A stretch of 64,000 nt of DNA from Frigoriflavimonas asaccharolytica (GCF_013294015.1 NZ_JABSNO010000001.1:186001-250000); one strand, 5' to 3'. Positions 8,093-17,396 are shown, counted from the stretch's first letter. Made by a program: numbers and translations. Notes: a model not told the origin generated them from the letters alone.

Positions 8093-10064
8093 TTTTGAAC
8101 TAAAAAGAAAAAATACCTTAAAATGGGGATACCTTTTTGCAGGAGTAGCGATAGTTACTTTTGTGGTTTTTTTGGTTCAAATAGTTCGTTTGCAAAATAC
8201 GAATGTGGAAGAAATTCAAAACGACTACATCAACAATAATTACCGCGAAGCGACCCTAAAAGCTGCTCGTGGAAATTTATATGCTGCAGATGGTTCCATA
8301 CTTGCAACAACAGTAATGCGATATGATATTTTTTTAGATTTCAAAATCATACGAGATACAACCTACACCAACAATGTTGCAGCACTTGCGGATTCTATGA
8401 GTGCAATGTTTGGCAAACCAAGAAATTATTACCGCCAAATTTTTGACGCACAAAGGAAAAAGGAAAATCAATATTATGGCTTGGTAAAAGGTTTAGACTT
8501 TGATCAATACGATAGAATTCGAAAATTTCCCATATTTAAAAAAGGAAAAAATCGTGGAGGTTTTATAGTTGATAGAAATTTCAAAAGAGAATTGGCAACT
8601 TCAGAAATCGGTACAGGAACTATTGGCATGGATAATGGCGAATACAAATCTGGTCTAGAAGGTGCTTTTTCAGAATATCTTACCGGTATAAATGGAAAAA
8701 GATTGGAACAACGAGTAAATTCTAGCCAATGGAAACCTATAGATTATTGGAAAACCCAAGAGCCAATCGATGGGCAAGATGTTTACACCACAATAGATTT
8801 GAGAATTCAAGATATTGCACACTCTGCTTTAGAAAAACAATTGATCAATTTTGATGCTGTTCACGGTTCCGTTTTGGTAATGGAAGTGAAAACGGGTAAA
8901 ATAAAAGCCATGGTCAATCTGCGCAGAACCGAACCAGGAATTTATATCGATGCTTATAATTATGCGATGAAAGATGCCTCCGAACCAGGTTCTACCTTCA
9001 AAACGGTTTCACTTTTGGCAGCAATGGATGATGGTTTTATAGATGAAAATACAACAGTAAATGTTGGAAATGGCGTTTGGACTTATGCCGGACAGAGAAT
9101 TTCCGATGGACATGGTGGTGGAACCTATGAAATAAGTGATGTACTTGCAAAATCCAGCAATGTTGGCTCCGCAAAATTAATTACTAAATTTTATGCAGAC
9201 AAACCACAAGTTTTTCTAGATCACTTAAAACGCTGGAAAATGTTCGACAAAATGGACATTGAACTTCCAGGAGTTACAAAACCTTATATCGTAACGCCAG
9301 ATAATAAAAAATGGAATGCCGCAACATTAGCTTCTTTGGCTTATGGCTACGCTTCCAGATTTAATATGCTACAACTCACCACTTTCTACAACGGAATTGC
9401 CAACAATGGAACCATGGTAAAACCAATTTTCATTGATAAAATAATGAAAGACGGCCAGATTCTGCACGAGGCAAAACCAGAAGTAATGGTACAAAAAATG
9501 GCTTCTGCAAACGCAATTACGATGATGACGAATGCGCTTACAAAAGCTGTAGAAAAAGGAACTGCAAGAAGTATTTTTACCCCAAATTTGAAAATGGCAG
9601 GAAAAACCGGAACTGCAAGATTTGAATATTGGAAACCAGGACCGATGAAATATCAAGCCTCTTTTGCAGGATTTTATCCATCAGACAATCCCAAATATAC
9701 TTGTATTGTGATGGTTAATCAACCAGATAATTCTAAAGGTTTTTATGGCTCTGTAGTTGCAGCACCAGTTTTTAAGGAAATTGCCGGAAAAACATTTTTG
9801 AAAACACCACAAAATGTGGAAAAAGAAATGCTGGTAGACAAACAAATAGACTTAAAGAAAATTGCCAATCCCAATAAGAAAATTTCTATAAAACAAAATC
9901 AAATGCCTAGTTTGGTTGGCTTGGTTGGAAAAAACATTATTCCACAGTTAGAAAATTTAGGATATCGAGTTGAATATAAAGGTGTTGGAAAGATAAAAGA
10001 GCAATTTCCCGTGGTTGGAACTATTATTAAAAAAAACCAGAGAATATATTTAAGTTTAAATTAA
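8076..10064 (+). CDS. ftsI: Division-specific penicillin-binding protein (FtsI/SpoVD type) with PASTA domain
   Basis: A class B transpeptidase that cross-links septal peptidoglycan with the FtsW polymerase. There is a short cytoplasmic tail, a membrane anchor at about residues 18-38, a dimerisation/pedestal domain from about 60, and a transpeptidase domain from about 260. All three active-site boxes are intact: SxxK as S306-TFK309, SSN at 360-362 and KTG at 510-512. Residues about 609-662 form one PASTA-like domain starting PSLVGLVG, typical of Bacteroidota division PBPs. The gene overlaps the ftsL-like gene and is followed by a REP-like hairpin repeat. Confidence 0.95.
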   Translation: MQNQNDFELKRKNTLKWGYLFAGVAIVTFVVFLVQIVRLQNTNVEEIQNDYINNNYREATLKAARGNLYAADGSILATTVMRYDIFLDFKIIRDTTYTNNVAALADSMSAMFGKPRNYYRQIFDAQRKKENQYYGLVKGLDFDQYDRIRKFPIFKKGKNRGGFIVDRNFKRELATSEIGTGTIGMDNGEYKSGLEGAFSEYLTGINGKRLEQRVNSSQWKPIDYWKTQEPIDGQDVYTTIDLRIQDIAHSALEKQLINFDAVHGSVLVMEVKTGKIKAMVNLRRTEPGIYIDAYNYAMKDASEPGSTFKTVSLLAAMDDGFIDENTTVNVGNGVWTYAGQRISDGHGGGTYEISDVLAKSSNVGSAKLITKFYADKPQVFLDHLKRWKMFDKMDIELPGVTKPYIVTPDNKKWNAATLASLAYGYASRFNMLQLTTFYNGIANNGTMVKPIFIDKIMKDGQILHEAKPEVMVQKMASANAITMMTNALTKAVEKGTARSIFTPNLKMAGKTGTARFEYWKPGPMKYQASFAGFYPSDNPKYTCIVMVNQPDNSKGFYGSVVAAPVFKEIAGKTFLKTPQNVEKEMLVDKQIDLKKIANPNKKISIKQNQMPSLVGLVGKNIIPQLENLGYRVEYKGVGKIKEQFPVVGTIIKKNQRIYLSLN

Positions 10065-10068
10065 AAAA

Positions 10069-10113
10069 ATGCCTGAAAGGGCAAAATGAATAGGATTGGG
10101 CATCGCCTGATGA
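10069..10113 (+). repeat. REP-like palindromic repeat between ftsI and murE
   Basis: The segment contains TGCCTGAAAGGGCA and then ATTGGGC-ATC-GCCTGAT, two imperfect hairpins. It has the same two-hairpin layout as the repeats near 13.4 and 16.2 kb, although the sequence is a variant. It covers the first two in-frame ATGs upstream of murE. Confidence 0.55.
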
Positions 10114-10124
10114 AAATTAATGAT

Positions 10125-11585
10125 ATGCAATTAGAAAAAATCTTACATAGAATCCCAGTTTTAGAAATTCACGGAAACATACAACGGGAAGTTTCTGAAA
10201 TCCAATTCGACAGCCGAAAAGTTGTCGCCGATTCTTTGTATGTAGCTATTTCTGGTTCTGTTTCAGACGGACATTCTTTCATTGATTCAGCGATAGAAAA
10301 GGGCGCAAATTCAATTGTTTGTGAAGAATTACCACAAAATTTAAATGAAAAAATCACCTACATTAAGGTGAAAAATACGGCAAAATCTCTTGGAAGATTG
10401 GCCTCAAATTTTTACGGAAATCCTACAGAAAATTTAAAATTAATAGGAATTACGGGTACAAATGGCAAAACCTCAACGTCTACTCTACTTTTTGATCTAT
10501 TAAAATTATTAAATCATAAATCTGCCTTAATTTCTACGGTAGAATATAGAATTGATGAAGAAATATTTCCATCTACACATACAACACCAGACGCAATTAC
10601 GCTCAATAAAATTTTGAGAAAAGCCGTAGATTCTGGCTGCGAGTACGCTGTAATGGAAGTAAGTTCCCACGGAATAGACCAATATAGAACCGAAGGTTTG
10701 AATTTCGCAGTCGCAGGTTTCACCAATATCACACATGATCATTTAGATTATCACAAAACTTTTATAGAATATCTAAATACGAAAAAGAAATTCTTCGACA
10801 ATCTATCTCCAGAAGCAACTGCCATCACAAATATTGATGATAAGAATGGCAACGTAATGGTACAAAATACCAAAGCCACCGTGAAAACTTTTGCGATGAA
10901 AACTTTGGCAGACTATCATGGAAAATTAATGGAAGCAGATTTCAACGGGATGCTTTTACAATTTAATAGTAAAGAATTTTGGAGCACACTTTCTGGTAAA
11001 TTCAATGTGTATAATTTGCTTCTAGTATTCGGAATTGCGGTGGAGTTAGGTTTTGATGAGGTAGATGTTTTGCAAAGTATTTCCCAATTAAAAAGAGTTT
11101 CCGGTAGGTTTGAATTATTAAAATCCGAAGGCGGAATTTTCTTCGTGGTAGATTATGCGCATACTCCAGATGCTTTGGAAAATGTATTAGATTCCATCAA
11201 CGAAATTCGCAGCAAAAACGAAAGATTAATCACCGTTTTTGGTTGTGGCGGAGATCGTGATACCACAAAACGCGCAGAAATGGGAAAAATCGCCAGTTCA
11301 AAATCTACATTGGCAATCATCACATCAGATAATCCAAGAACGGAAGATCCTACAGAAATTATTAAGCAAATAGAAGCAGGAGTTGATCCTCAAAATTTTA
11401 GCAAATACACTTCAATTCCAGATAGAAAAGAAGCTATAAAAATGGCTATAAAATTTGCCGAACCAAAAGACATCATCCTAGTTGCGGGAAAAGGACATGA
11501 AACTTATCAGGATATCGATGGTGTAAAACATCATTTTGACGATAAGGAAGTTTTGCTGGAACTGGCAGCGAAAATGGGAAAATAA
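10125..11585 (+). CDS. murE: UDP-N-acetylmuramoyl-L-alanyl-D-glutamate:meso-diaminopimelate ligase MurE
   Basis: MurE adds the third residue to the muropeptide precursor. The ATP loop GTNGKTS lies at residues 111-117 from the chosen start. The C-terminal DNPRTEDP contains the DNPR motif that marks meso-diaminopimelate rather than lysine specificity, as expected for a Gram-negative wall. In-frame ATGs at 10086 and 10110 lie in a palindromic repeat, so the ATG giving MQLEKILHRIP is preferred; it matches usual MurE N-termini. The length is then 486. It is followed by an unrecognised small gene rather than by murF. Confidence 0.93.
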   Translation: MQLEKILHRIPVLEIHGNIQREVSEIQFDSRKVVADSLYVAISGSVSDGHSFIDSAIEKGANSIVCEELPQNLNEKITYIKVKNTAKSLGRLASNFYGNPTENLKLIGITGTNGKTSTSTLLFDLLKLLNHKSALISTVEYRIDEEIFPSTHTTPDAITLNKILRKAVDSGCEYAVMEVSSHGIDQYRTEGLNFAVAGFTNITHDHLDYHKTFIEYLNTKKKFFDNLSPEATAITNIDDKNGNVMVQNTKATVKTFAMKTLADYHGKLMEADFNGMLLQFNSKEFWSTLSGKFNVYNLLLVFGIAVELGFDEVDVLQSISQLKRVSGRFELLKSEGGIFFVVDYAHTPDALENVLDSINEIRSKNERLITVFGCGGDRDTTKRAEMGKIASSKSTLAIITSDNPRTEDPTEIIKQIEAGVDPQNFSKYTSIPDRKEAIKMAIKFAEPKDIILVAGKGHETYQDIDGVKHHFDDKEVLLELAAKMGK

Positions 11586-11591
11586 ATATCA

Positions 11592-11957
11592 ATGAATACA
11601 AAGAAAAAAATATTAATAATTCTTTCTTCAATTTTTCTAATTGGAGCAGTAGTATTTGTATTTAATTATTCATTTCTAAAAAAAATAGAAATTTTAGATT
11701 GCGAGGCAACTTATACGGTAGAAAAACCTGAACCTGGATTTTTAGATGTTTCAGAAGGAAACGCAAAAGTAGAAGTTGCTTTATGTCTTTGCGAAAAATA
11801 TGATATTAATAAAGAAACTATTTACAAAAATGAAATTTTAAAGTTATACGATGAACCTTTTGGCGGATTTCGATTATTATTTAAAAATCCTGAAAAGAAT
11901 GTAGATTCAATTTGTAAATACAGAAACGATGTTTTTACAAAAATGTATAATTTATAA
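11592..11957 (+). CDS. Unrecognised single-anchor envelope protein inside the dcw cluster
   Basis: I do not recognise this family. The 121-residue product has an N-terminal hydrophobic helix at about residues 7-25 (ILIILSSIFLIGAVVFVF) without a clear cleavage site, so it is probably anchored in the inner membrane with a periplasmic domain of about 95 residues. Four cysteines (LDCEA, a CLC pair, SICKYR) could form disulfides outside the cytoplasm. It sits six bases after murE and 34 before mraY, exactly where murF stands in many dcw clusters. Codon use looks like its neighbours. It may be a passenger or a lineage-specific division factor. Confidence 0.7.
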   Translation: MNTKKKILIILSSIFLIGAVVFVFNYSFLKKIEILDCEATYTVEKPEPGFLDVSEGNAKVEVALCLCEKYDINKETIYKNEILKLYDEPFGGFRLLFKNPEKNVDSICKYRNDVFTKMYNL

Positions 11958-11991
11958 TCAATCATCATTTATCAACCATCAATAATCAAAT

Positions 11992-13233
11992 ATGATATAC
12001 TACCTCTACGAATACCTCAATCAACACGGAATCAATATTCCGGGGATGAGTTTGTTTCGTTTTATCACCTTTCGTGCAGCGATGGCAGTTTTGCTTTCGT
12101 TGATCATTGCATTGGTTTATGGTAAAAAAATAATCAACTATTTGCGTAGAAAACAAATGGGCGAAACCGTGAGAGATCTTGGTTTAGACGGTCAAAAACA
12201 GAAAGAAGGTACACCAACAATGGGCGGACTTATCATCATTTTGGCAACATTGATACCTGTTTTTCTCTTTGCAAAAATTACCAATATCTATATTATTTTA
12301 CTAACGGTTTCCGTAGTTTGGATGGGAGCAATAGGTTTTGTAGACGATTATCTAAAGAAAATTAAAAACAACAAAGATGGCTTAAGCGGAAAATTCAAAA
12401 TTATTGGACAAGTTGGTCTAGGCTTAATTGTAGGAATTACGATGTATTTCCATTCAGATATTACCATCAAAAGAAAATATGCAGATGCAGGAGTCATCAA
12501 TAGAAACAATGTAGAGCAAAACTTTATGCCGGCAGAAAAAGCCACCGTTTCCACCGTTCCATTTGTGAAAAACAATGAGTTTGATTATAGCGGAATTCTC
12601 TTTTGGATGAGCGAAAAAGATGCAGACAAATGGTCTTGGATTGTATTTATACCCTTCGTAATTTTCATTGTGACGGCAGTTTCAAACGGTGCAAATATTA
12701 CCGACGGAATAGATGGTTTGGCAGCAGGAACAAGCACCGTAATACTGCTCACACTCGCATTTTTCACTTATATTTCGGGAAATCTAATTATCGCAGATTA
12801 CCTCAACATCATGTTTCTGCCCAACATGGGAGAAACCACCATATTCGCCTTAGCTTTGGTGGGAGCAGTTATCGGTTTCTTCTGGTACAATACCTATCCA
12901 GCACAAGTATTCATGGGAGATACCGGAAGTTTAATGTTGGGTGGAGTAATCGCAGTTTTAGCAATAATTTTAAGAAAAGAACTGCTCATTCCCGTATTAT
13001 GCGGTATATTTTTAATAGAAAATCTATCGGTAATGCTTCAAGTAGTGGTTTTTAAATACCGTAAGAAAAAATTTGGGTTAGAATATGCTCAAAACAATAG
13101 GCTTTTCAAGATGTCGCCACTTCATCATCATTATCAAAAAGAAGGATATCATGAAAGCAAAATTGTAAATAGAATGATAATAATGGGTGTTTTATTCGCC
13201 ATTATTTGCCTGATAACATTAAAAGTAAGATAA
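11992..13233 (+). CDS. mraY: Phospho-N-acetylmuramoyl-pentapeptide-transferase MraY
   Basis: A polytopic inner-membrane enzyme that transfers phospho-MurNAc-pentapeptide to undecaprenyl phosphate, giving lipid I. Family motifs are present: GTPTMGG, the acidic pair in GFVDDYLKK, the catalytic [12 protein letters not shown] loop, [12 protein letters not shown], and the HHHYQKEG loop. At 413 residues it is about 50 longer than the E. coli enzyme. The extra length lies at about residues 160-205, between the DDYLKK loop and the TDGIDG loop, as in other Bacteroidota. Confidence 0.96.
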   Translation: MIYYLYEYLNQHGINIPGMSLFRFITFRAAMAVLLSLIIALVYGKKIINYLRRKQMGETVRDLGLDGQKQKEGTPTMGGLIIILATLIPVFLFAKITNIYIILLTVSVVWMGAIGFVDDYLKKIKNNKDGLSGKFKIIGQVGLGLIVGITMYFHSDITIKRKYADAGVINRNNVEQNFMPAEKATVSTVPFVKNNEFDYSGILFWMSEKDADKWSWIVFIPFVIFIVTAVSNGANITDGIDGLAAGTSTVILLTLAFFTYISGNLIIADYLNIMFLPNMGETTIFALALVGAVIGFFWYNTYPAQVFMGDTGSLMLGGVIAVLAIILRKELLIPVLCGIFLIENLSVMLQVVVFKYRKKKFGLEYAQNNRLFKMSPLHHHYQKEGYHESKIVNRMIIMGVLFAIICLITLKVR

Positions 13234-13260
13234 ACTATAAAGTCAAGTATTAGAATTATT

Positions 13261-13345
13261 TGGGCAGCTTAATCCGCCTTCCGTTCCCATTCTTTTTTTT
13301 CAAAAAAGGAATTCCACTCAAGTCGGGCTGCAAGATGTTTAATGA
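13261..13345. repeat. GC-richer intergenic element of unknown type between mraY and murD
   Basis: This stretch (starting TGGGCAGCTTAATCCGCC and ending near AAGTCGGGCTGCAAG) is clearly richer in GC than the flanking DNA, has no ORF, and has a weak T-run/A-run hairpin in the middle. It resembles degraded dispersed repeats of flavobacterial genomes, but only one copy lies in this window. Confidence 0.4.
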
Positions 13346-13371
13346 TATAGAATGAATAGATCAAAATAAAG

Positions 13372-13419
13372 AATCCCAAAGGGATGAAACAATATTAGCC
13401 ATATGATTTATCATCTGGA
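13372..13419 (+). repeat. REP-like repeat, copy 1 (AATCCCAAAGGGATGAAAC family)
   Basis: It begins AATCCCAAAGGGATGAAAC, a short palindrome, and continues into CCATATGATTTATCATCTGG, an imperfect hairpin. Copies 2 and 4 (13473 and 16234) share this order and spacing. It lies in the 350-base gap between mraY and murD. Confidence 0.7.
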
Positions 13420-13429
13420 TTTAAATAAA

Positions 13430-13470
13430 GGAACGATCGATATTAAAACGGTGGAATTTATTCCATCGAA
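13430..13470 (-). repeat. Degenerate reverse-oriented copy of the transposase-linked repeat
   Basis: Read on the minus strand this gives GATGGAATAAATTCC followed by CACCGTTTTAATATCGATCG. It resembles the start of the direct repeats beside the IS200-type gene (TATGGAATAAATTCC, then a TTTATC and CG-rich hairpin). The dodecamer GGAATAAATTCC is identical; the rest is diverged. Confidence 0.45.
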
Positions 13471-13472
13471 AA

Positions 13473-13522
13473 AATCCCAAAGGGATGAAACAAAATAAGC
13501 CATAGGGTTTATCCTATGGGAA
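13473..13522 (+). repeat. REP-like repeat, copy 2
   Basis: The unit reads AATCCCAAAGGGATGAAAC, then CCATAGG-GTTTAT-CCTATGG, a perfect seven-base stem. This is the best preserved copy in the window. Confidence 0.75.
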
Positions 13523-13535
13523 TATGAAAAATAGC

Positions 13536-13552
13536 AAATCCCAATGGGATGA
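13536..13552 (+). repeat. REP-like repeat, partial copy 3
   Basis: Only the first palindrome, AAATCCCAATGGGATGA, is kept. The bases to the murD start have no second hairpin, so the copy appears truncated. Confidence 0.55.
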
Positions 13553-13583
13553 CATTATTATAACGAAGGGATAGCATTATTAT

Positions 13584-14921
13584 ATGAAAATAGTAGTTTT
13601 AGGAGGAGGAGAAAGCGGCTTTGGTGCAGCTTATCTAGCGAAAGAGAAAGGCTTTGAAGTTTTTCTTTCAGATCGTGGTATCATCAAACCTGAGTACAAA
13701 AAACTACTGCAGGAAAATAATATAGATTTTGAAGAAGAAAACCACAACGAAGAAAAAATACTTGCCGCAGATTGGATTGTGAAAAGTCCTGGAATTCCGA
13801 AAAAAGCAGATATTGTATTTAAAATTAAGCAAAAAGGAATTAGATTATCTTCTGAAATAGAATTTGCCTCAGAGTTTACGAATGCAAAGATCATCGCGAT
13901 TACAGGAAGTAATGGAAAAACTACAACAGCATCTTTAATCTATCATATTTTAAAGAATGACGGTTTCAATGTTGGATTAGGCGGTAATATCGGCAAAAGT
14001 TTTGCGAAAATGGTTGCAGAAGGCAATCATGAATTTTATGTTTTGGAGGTTAGTTCTTTCCAACTAGACGATATTCAAAATTTTAGACCGATGATTTCTA
14101 TGTTGTTGAATTTAAGCAAAGATCATCTAGACCAATACAACTACAACTATGAAGAGTATGCTTTGGCGAAATTCAGGATTGCAGAAAACCAGGAAAATGA
14201 TAATTTTTTCATCTATAATAAAGATGATGAAATGAGCGAAAACTTACTTCAAAAATTAGCTATAAAAGCCAAAATGCTTCCATTTTCCCTAAAAGAAAAG
14301 GTGAAAGAAGGAGCTTATGCTACAGAAAATAAAATTTTTGTAAAACTGCAACAAGAATTCTCTATGAATGTAGAAGAACTTTCTTTGGTCGGAAATCATA
14401 ATATTGCCAATAGCTTAGCAGCTTCCATCGCTGGTAAAATATTGAATATCAGCGACCAAAGTATAAGAAATTCTTTGATGACTTTTCAAGCGGTAGAACA
14501 TCGTTTAGAAGAAGTTGCAGAAATTTCTGGAGTGAAATATATTAATGATAGCAAAGCTACCAACGTAAATGCAGCTTACTACGCATTAGAAAGCATGAAA
14601 AACCCAACAGTTTGGATTGTAGGTGGCGTAGACAAAGGCAATGAATATGCAGAAATAGAGCAATTGGTACACAAGAAAGTAAAAGCCATTGTTTGTATGG
14701 GAATTGATAATCAGAAAATTATAGATTTCTTTAAAGATAAAAAAGACCTTATTTACAGCACTTCTAGCATGGAGGAAGCAGTACAAGTGGCGGAAACTGT
14801 TGCAGAAAAAGGAGATACTGTTTTGCTTTCGCCGTGTTGCGCAAGTTTTGATTTATTTCAAAACTATGAAGACCGCGGAAATCAGTTTAAAAATGAAGTG
14901 AAAAAATTAATTAATATCTAA
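13584..14921 (+). CDS. murD: UDP-N-acetylmuramoyl-L-alanine:D-glutamate ligase MurD
   Basis: MurD adds D-glutamate to UDP-MurNAc-L-Ala. Three Mur ligase domains are visible: an N-terminal nucleotide-sugar domain starting VVLGGGESG, the central ATP domain with GSNGKTT (108-114), and the C-terminal domain starting near HRLEEVAEISGVKYINDSKATN. The length of 445 is typical. It follows a 350-base repeat-filled gap, the widest break in the cluster, and may therefore depend on read-through or on a promoter in that gap. ftsW follows after 33 bases. Confidence 0.96.
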   Translation: MKIVVLGGGESGFGAAYLAKEKGFEVFLSDRGIIKPEYKKLLQENNIDFEEENHNEEKILAADWIVKSPGIPKKADIVFKIKQKGIRLSSEIEFASEFTNAKIIAITGSNGKTTTASLIYHILKNDGFNVGLGGNIGKSFAKMVAEGNHEFYVLEVSSFQLDDIQNFRPMISMLLNLSKDHLDQYNYNYEEYALAKFRIAENQENDNFFIYNKDDEMSENLLQKLAIKAKMLPFSLKEKVKEGAYATENKIFVKLQQEFSMNVEELSLVGNHNIANSLAASIAGKILNISDQSIRNSLMTFQAVEHRLEEVAEISGVKYINDSKATNVNAAYYALESMKNPTVWIVGGVDKGNEYAEIEQLVHKKVKAIVCMGIDNQKIIDFFKDKKDLIYSTSSMEEAVQVAETVAEKGDTVLLSPCCASFDLFQNYEDRGNQFKNEVKKLINI

Positions 14922-14954
14922 AAAAAGCGACGGCATAATTGCGATACTTTAAAA

Positions 14955-16196
14955 ATGGAAAACCTACTTACAGAAAACAAATTTGAATATCTAAAGGGCG
15001 ATAAAATCCTTTGGATCATCATTATTGTGATTTCTATTTTCTCAATTTTCCCCGTTTATTCTGCGAGTTCAAATTTGGAATATATCGTTAATACTGGCAG
15101 CACAACAAGCAGCGTACTTTTGAAACACAGCTTTTTTGTTTTGCTCGGTTTAGTCGTTACAAGAATTGTAGGCACTGTAAAATACGAGCACATCGGGAAA
15201 TTGAGCTTAATGATGCTCATTTTTATGGCAGGATTACTGGTCATCACATTTTTCAGCGGACAAACGATTGATGGTGCAAGTGCTTCTAGATGGTTGAAAA
15301 TTCCTGGAACACCTTTCTCATTCCAACCCTCATCTTTCGCATATTTGATGTTGATCATTTATCTCTGCAGATATTTAACCAAAAAAATAAAAACGGAAAG
15401 AGCACCTTGGGAAAATCTTTTACTAGTTTTCGGCCCAATTCTCGCCATATTTTTCTTGGTTGCAAAAGACAATGGATCTACAGCTTTGATGATTATGATG
15501 GTTTCCATCGCGGTATTATTCATCGGTCAATTTAGCAAAAAATATATTGCAGGCTTTATTTCCGTAGCATTTATATCTACAACATTATTCATTCTTGTAG
15601 CTTTGAATACAAATATGATTGGTGGAAATAGAATCCACACTTGGGTGAGCAGAATAGAAACTTTTACATCTACAAAAACAAAAGCAAACGATGTAGAAAC
15701 AGAAGCCATGAAAGCCAAAAACTATCAATCTATGCAAGCAAAAGCAGCGATTGTTCATGGTGGAATCACGGGAATTGGACCGGGAAAAAGCGCTTTAAAA
15801 CAAATGCTTCCGCAATCTGCATCAGATTTTATCTTCGCAATAATTGTAGAAGAATACGGACTTTTTGGTGCCATGTTTTTAATTGGAGCTTATCTAATAA
15901 TGATCATTAGAATTGTGATGATTGCCAGCAAAATGCCCGCATTTTTTGGGAGTTTACTGGTGCTATCAATGGGAGTAATGATTTTTGTGCAAATTGCAGT
16001 AAATATAGCCGTTGCAGTAAATTTAATTCCCGTTACAGGTCAACCTTTACCATTGATCAGTTATGGAGGAACCTCAATGCTAGTTACTTACATTCAATTA
16101 GGTTTAATATTAAATGTAAGTTCTAGAATACAAATTTATGATGAAGAAGGAATAGGAAAAAAACAAAATTTAGAGGAAATCAATGATATTGCTTGA
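14955..16196 (+). CDS. ftsW: Septal peptidoglycan polymerase FtsW (SEDS family)
   Basis: A polytopic SEDS glycosyltransferase that polymerises lipid II at the septum as partner of FtsI. About ten hydrophobic segments can be traced. The SEDS hallmarks are present: GASASRWLKIPGTPFSFQPS, FLVAKDNGSTALM (family D-x-GT-like region), the periplasmic ITGIGPGKSALKQMLPQSASDFIFAIIVEEYG, and PLPLISYGGTSML near the C-terminus. The length of 413 is normal. A REP-like repeat separates it from murG. Confidence 0.95.
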   Translation: MENLLTENKFEYLKGDKILWIIIIVISIFSIFPVYSASSNLEYIVNTGSTTSSVLLKHSFFVLLGLVVTRIVGTVKYEHIGKLSLMMLIFMAGLLVITFFSGQTIDGASASRWLKIPGTPFSFQPSSFAYLMLIIYLCRYLTKKIKTERAPWENLLLVFGPILAIFFLVAKDNGSTALMIMMVSIAVLFIGQFSKKYIAGFISVAFISTTLFILVALNTNMIGGNRIHTWVSRIETFTSTKTKANDVETEAMKAKNYQSMQAKAAIVHGGITGIGPGKSALKQMLPQSASDFIFAIIVEEYGLFGAMFLIGAYLIMIIRIVMIASKMPAFFGSLLVLSMGVMIFVQIAVNIAVAVNLIPVTGQPLPLISYGGTSMLVTYIQLGLILNVSSRIQIYDEEGIGKKQNLEEINDIA

Positions 16197-16233
16197 CGAT
16201 AATTGATGATTGATATTAAAAATAAATATGCAT

Positions 16234-16282
16234 AAATCCCGAAGGGATGAAACAACAATAACCATAAGATTTATCCTATGGA
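16234..16282 (+). repeat. REP-like repeat, copy 4, between ftsW and murG
   Basis: It reads AATCCCGAAGGGATGAAAC and then CCATAAGATTTATCCTATGG. Its right end supplies an in-frame ATG (16278) four codons upstream of the likely murG start. Confidence 0.75.
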
Positions 16283-16289
16283 ATGTAAT

Positions 16290-17396
16290 ATGAAAAAACT
16301 AAAAATTCTAATGAGTGGCGGCGGAACCGGAGGACATATCTTCCCGGCGATCGCGATTGCACAAGAAATCCAGAAAAGATTTCCGGATGCAGAATTTTTA
16401 TTTATTGGCGCCAATGGAAAAATGGAAATGGAAAAAGTTCCACAGGCAGGTTTCAAAATTGTGGGATTAAATATCGCAGGCTTTAATCGAGGAAATATGA
16501 TGAAAAATCTTTCCTTACCGTTTAAGATATTTTCAAGCCTGAAAAATGCAAAATCAACGATCAAAAACTTCAATCCAGATTTTGCTGTTGGCACAGGAGG
16601 TTTTGCTTCTGCTCCTTCCCTATTTATGGCCTCAAGATTGGGAATTCCATATTTTCTACAAGAACAAAATTCTTTGCCGGGAAAGACCAATCAGTTTTTG
16701 GCTAAAAAAGCAAAAGCCGTTTTCACCGCATATCCAAAGATGGGACATTTTTTCCCTGAAACCACAACGCACTATCTTGGAAATCCAATAAGAGAAAATA
16801 TTATTACAGGCTTAAAAGATACAAAGGAAGCTAAAACAAAAATGGGTCTAGATCCAGAAAAACTATGCATACTTTCTGTCGGTGGATCTTTAGGAAGCAA
16901 AACTTTAAATGATGCTTGGCTGCAAAATTTAGAAAATTTAAAACAGCTTGACGTTCAATTGATCTGGCAGACCGGAAAAACGGAGTATAATGATTTGAGT
17001 AAAAATGAATCAATCATCAAGCATCAATTATCAATTATTCTAAAGGAGTTTATTTCAGACATGGCATTGGCATATTCCGCGGCAGATATTATTGTTTCAC
17101 GAGCTGGGGCAATTGCGATTTCAGAATTGGCAGTTGCAAGCAAACCTTTAATTTTAGTACCTTTTCCTTATGCAGCAGAAGATCATCAAACCAAAAATGC
17201 AATGTCTTTGGTAGAAAATGATGCCGCAAAAATGATCACTGATAAAGAAATGCCAGAGAAATTCTGGAATGTTCTTACAGAAATAATAGATAATGAAACC
17301 TTGAGATCTGACCTAGCCAATCATTTGAAAAAATTGGGTAAACCAGAGGCTACAAAAGAAATAGTGGACGAAATTTTAAAAACCGTACTGAAATAA
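16290..17396 (+). CDS. murG: Lipid II synthase MurG
   Basis: MurG is a GT-B fold transferase on the inner membrane face that adds GlcNAc to lipid I. The N-terminal loop SGGGTGGH is at residues 9-16 of the chosen start, and the donor-site region appears as SVGGSLGSKTLN and SRAGAIAISELAV. The start MKKLKILMSGGG is chosen because the ATG 12 bases upstream belongs to a REP-like repeat. The stop codon overlaps the murC start codon by one base (TAATG), implying coupled translation. Confidence 0.96.
   Translation: MKKLKILMSGGGTGGHIFPAIAIAQEIQKRFPDAEFLFIGANGKMEMEKVPQAGFKIVGLNIAGFNRGNMMKNLSLPFKIFSSLKNAKSTIKNFNPDFAVGTGGFASAPSLFMASRLGIPYFLQEQNSLPGKTNQFLAKKAKAVFTAYPKMGHFFPETTTHYLGNPIRENIITGLKDTKEAKTKMGLDPEKLCILSVGGSLGSKTLNDAWLQNLENLKQLDVQLIWQTGKTEYNDLSKNESIIKHQLSIILKEFISDMALAYSAADIIVSRAGAIAISELAVASKPLILVPFPYAAEDHQTKNAMSLVENDAAKMITDKEMPEKFWNVLTEIIDNETLRSDLANHLKKLGKPEATKEIVDEILKTVLK

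Noticed and set aside
12603-13055. 150-residue open frame inside mraY
   Set aside because: Fully contained in a conserved essential gene and with improbable composition.
13372-13552. CRISPR-like array from repeated AATCCCAAAGGGATGAAAC units
   Set aside because: Spacing is irregular, the units are palindromic and there is no cas gene; REP-type repeats fit better.
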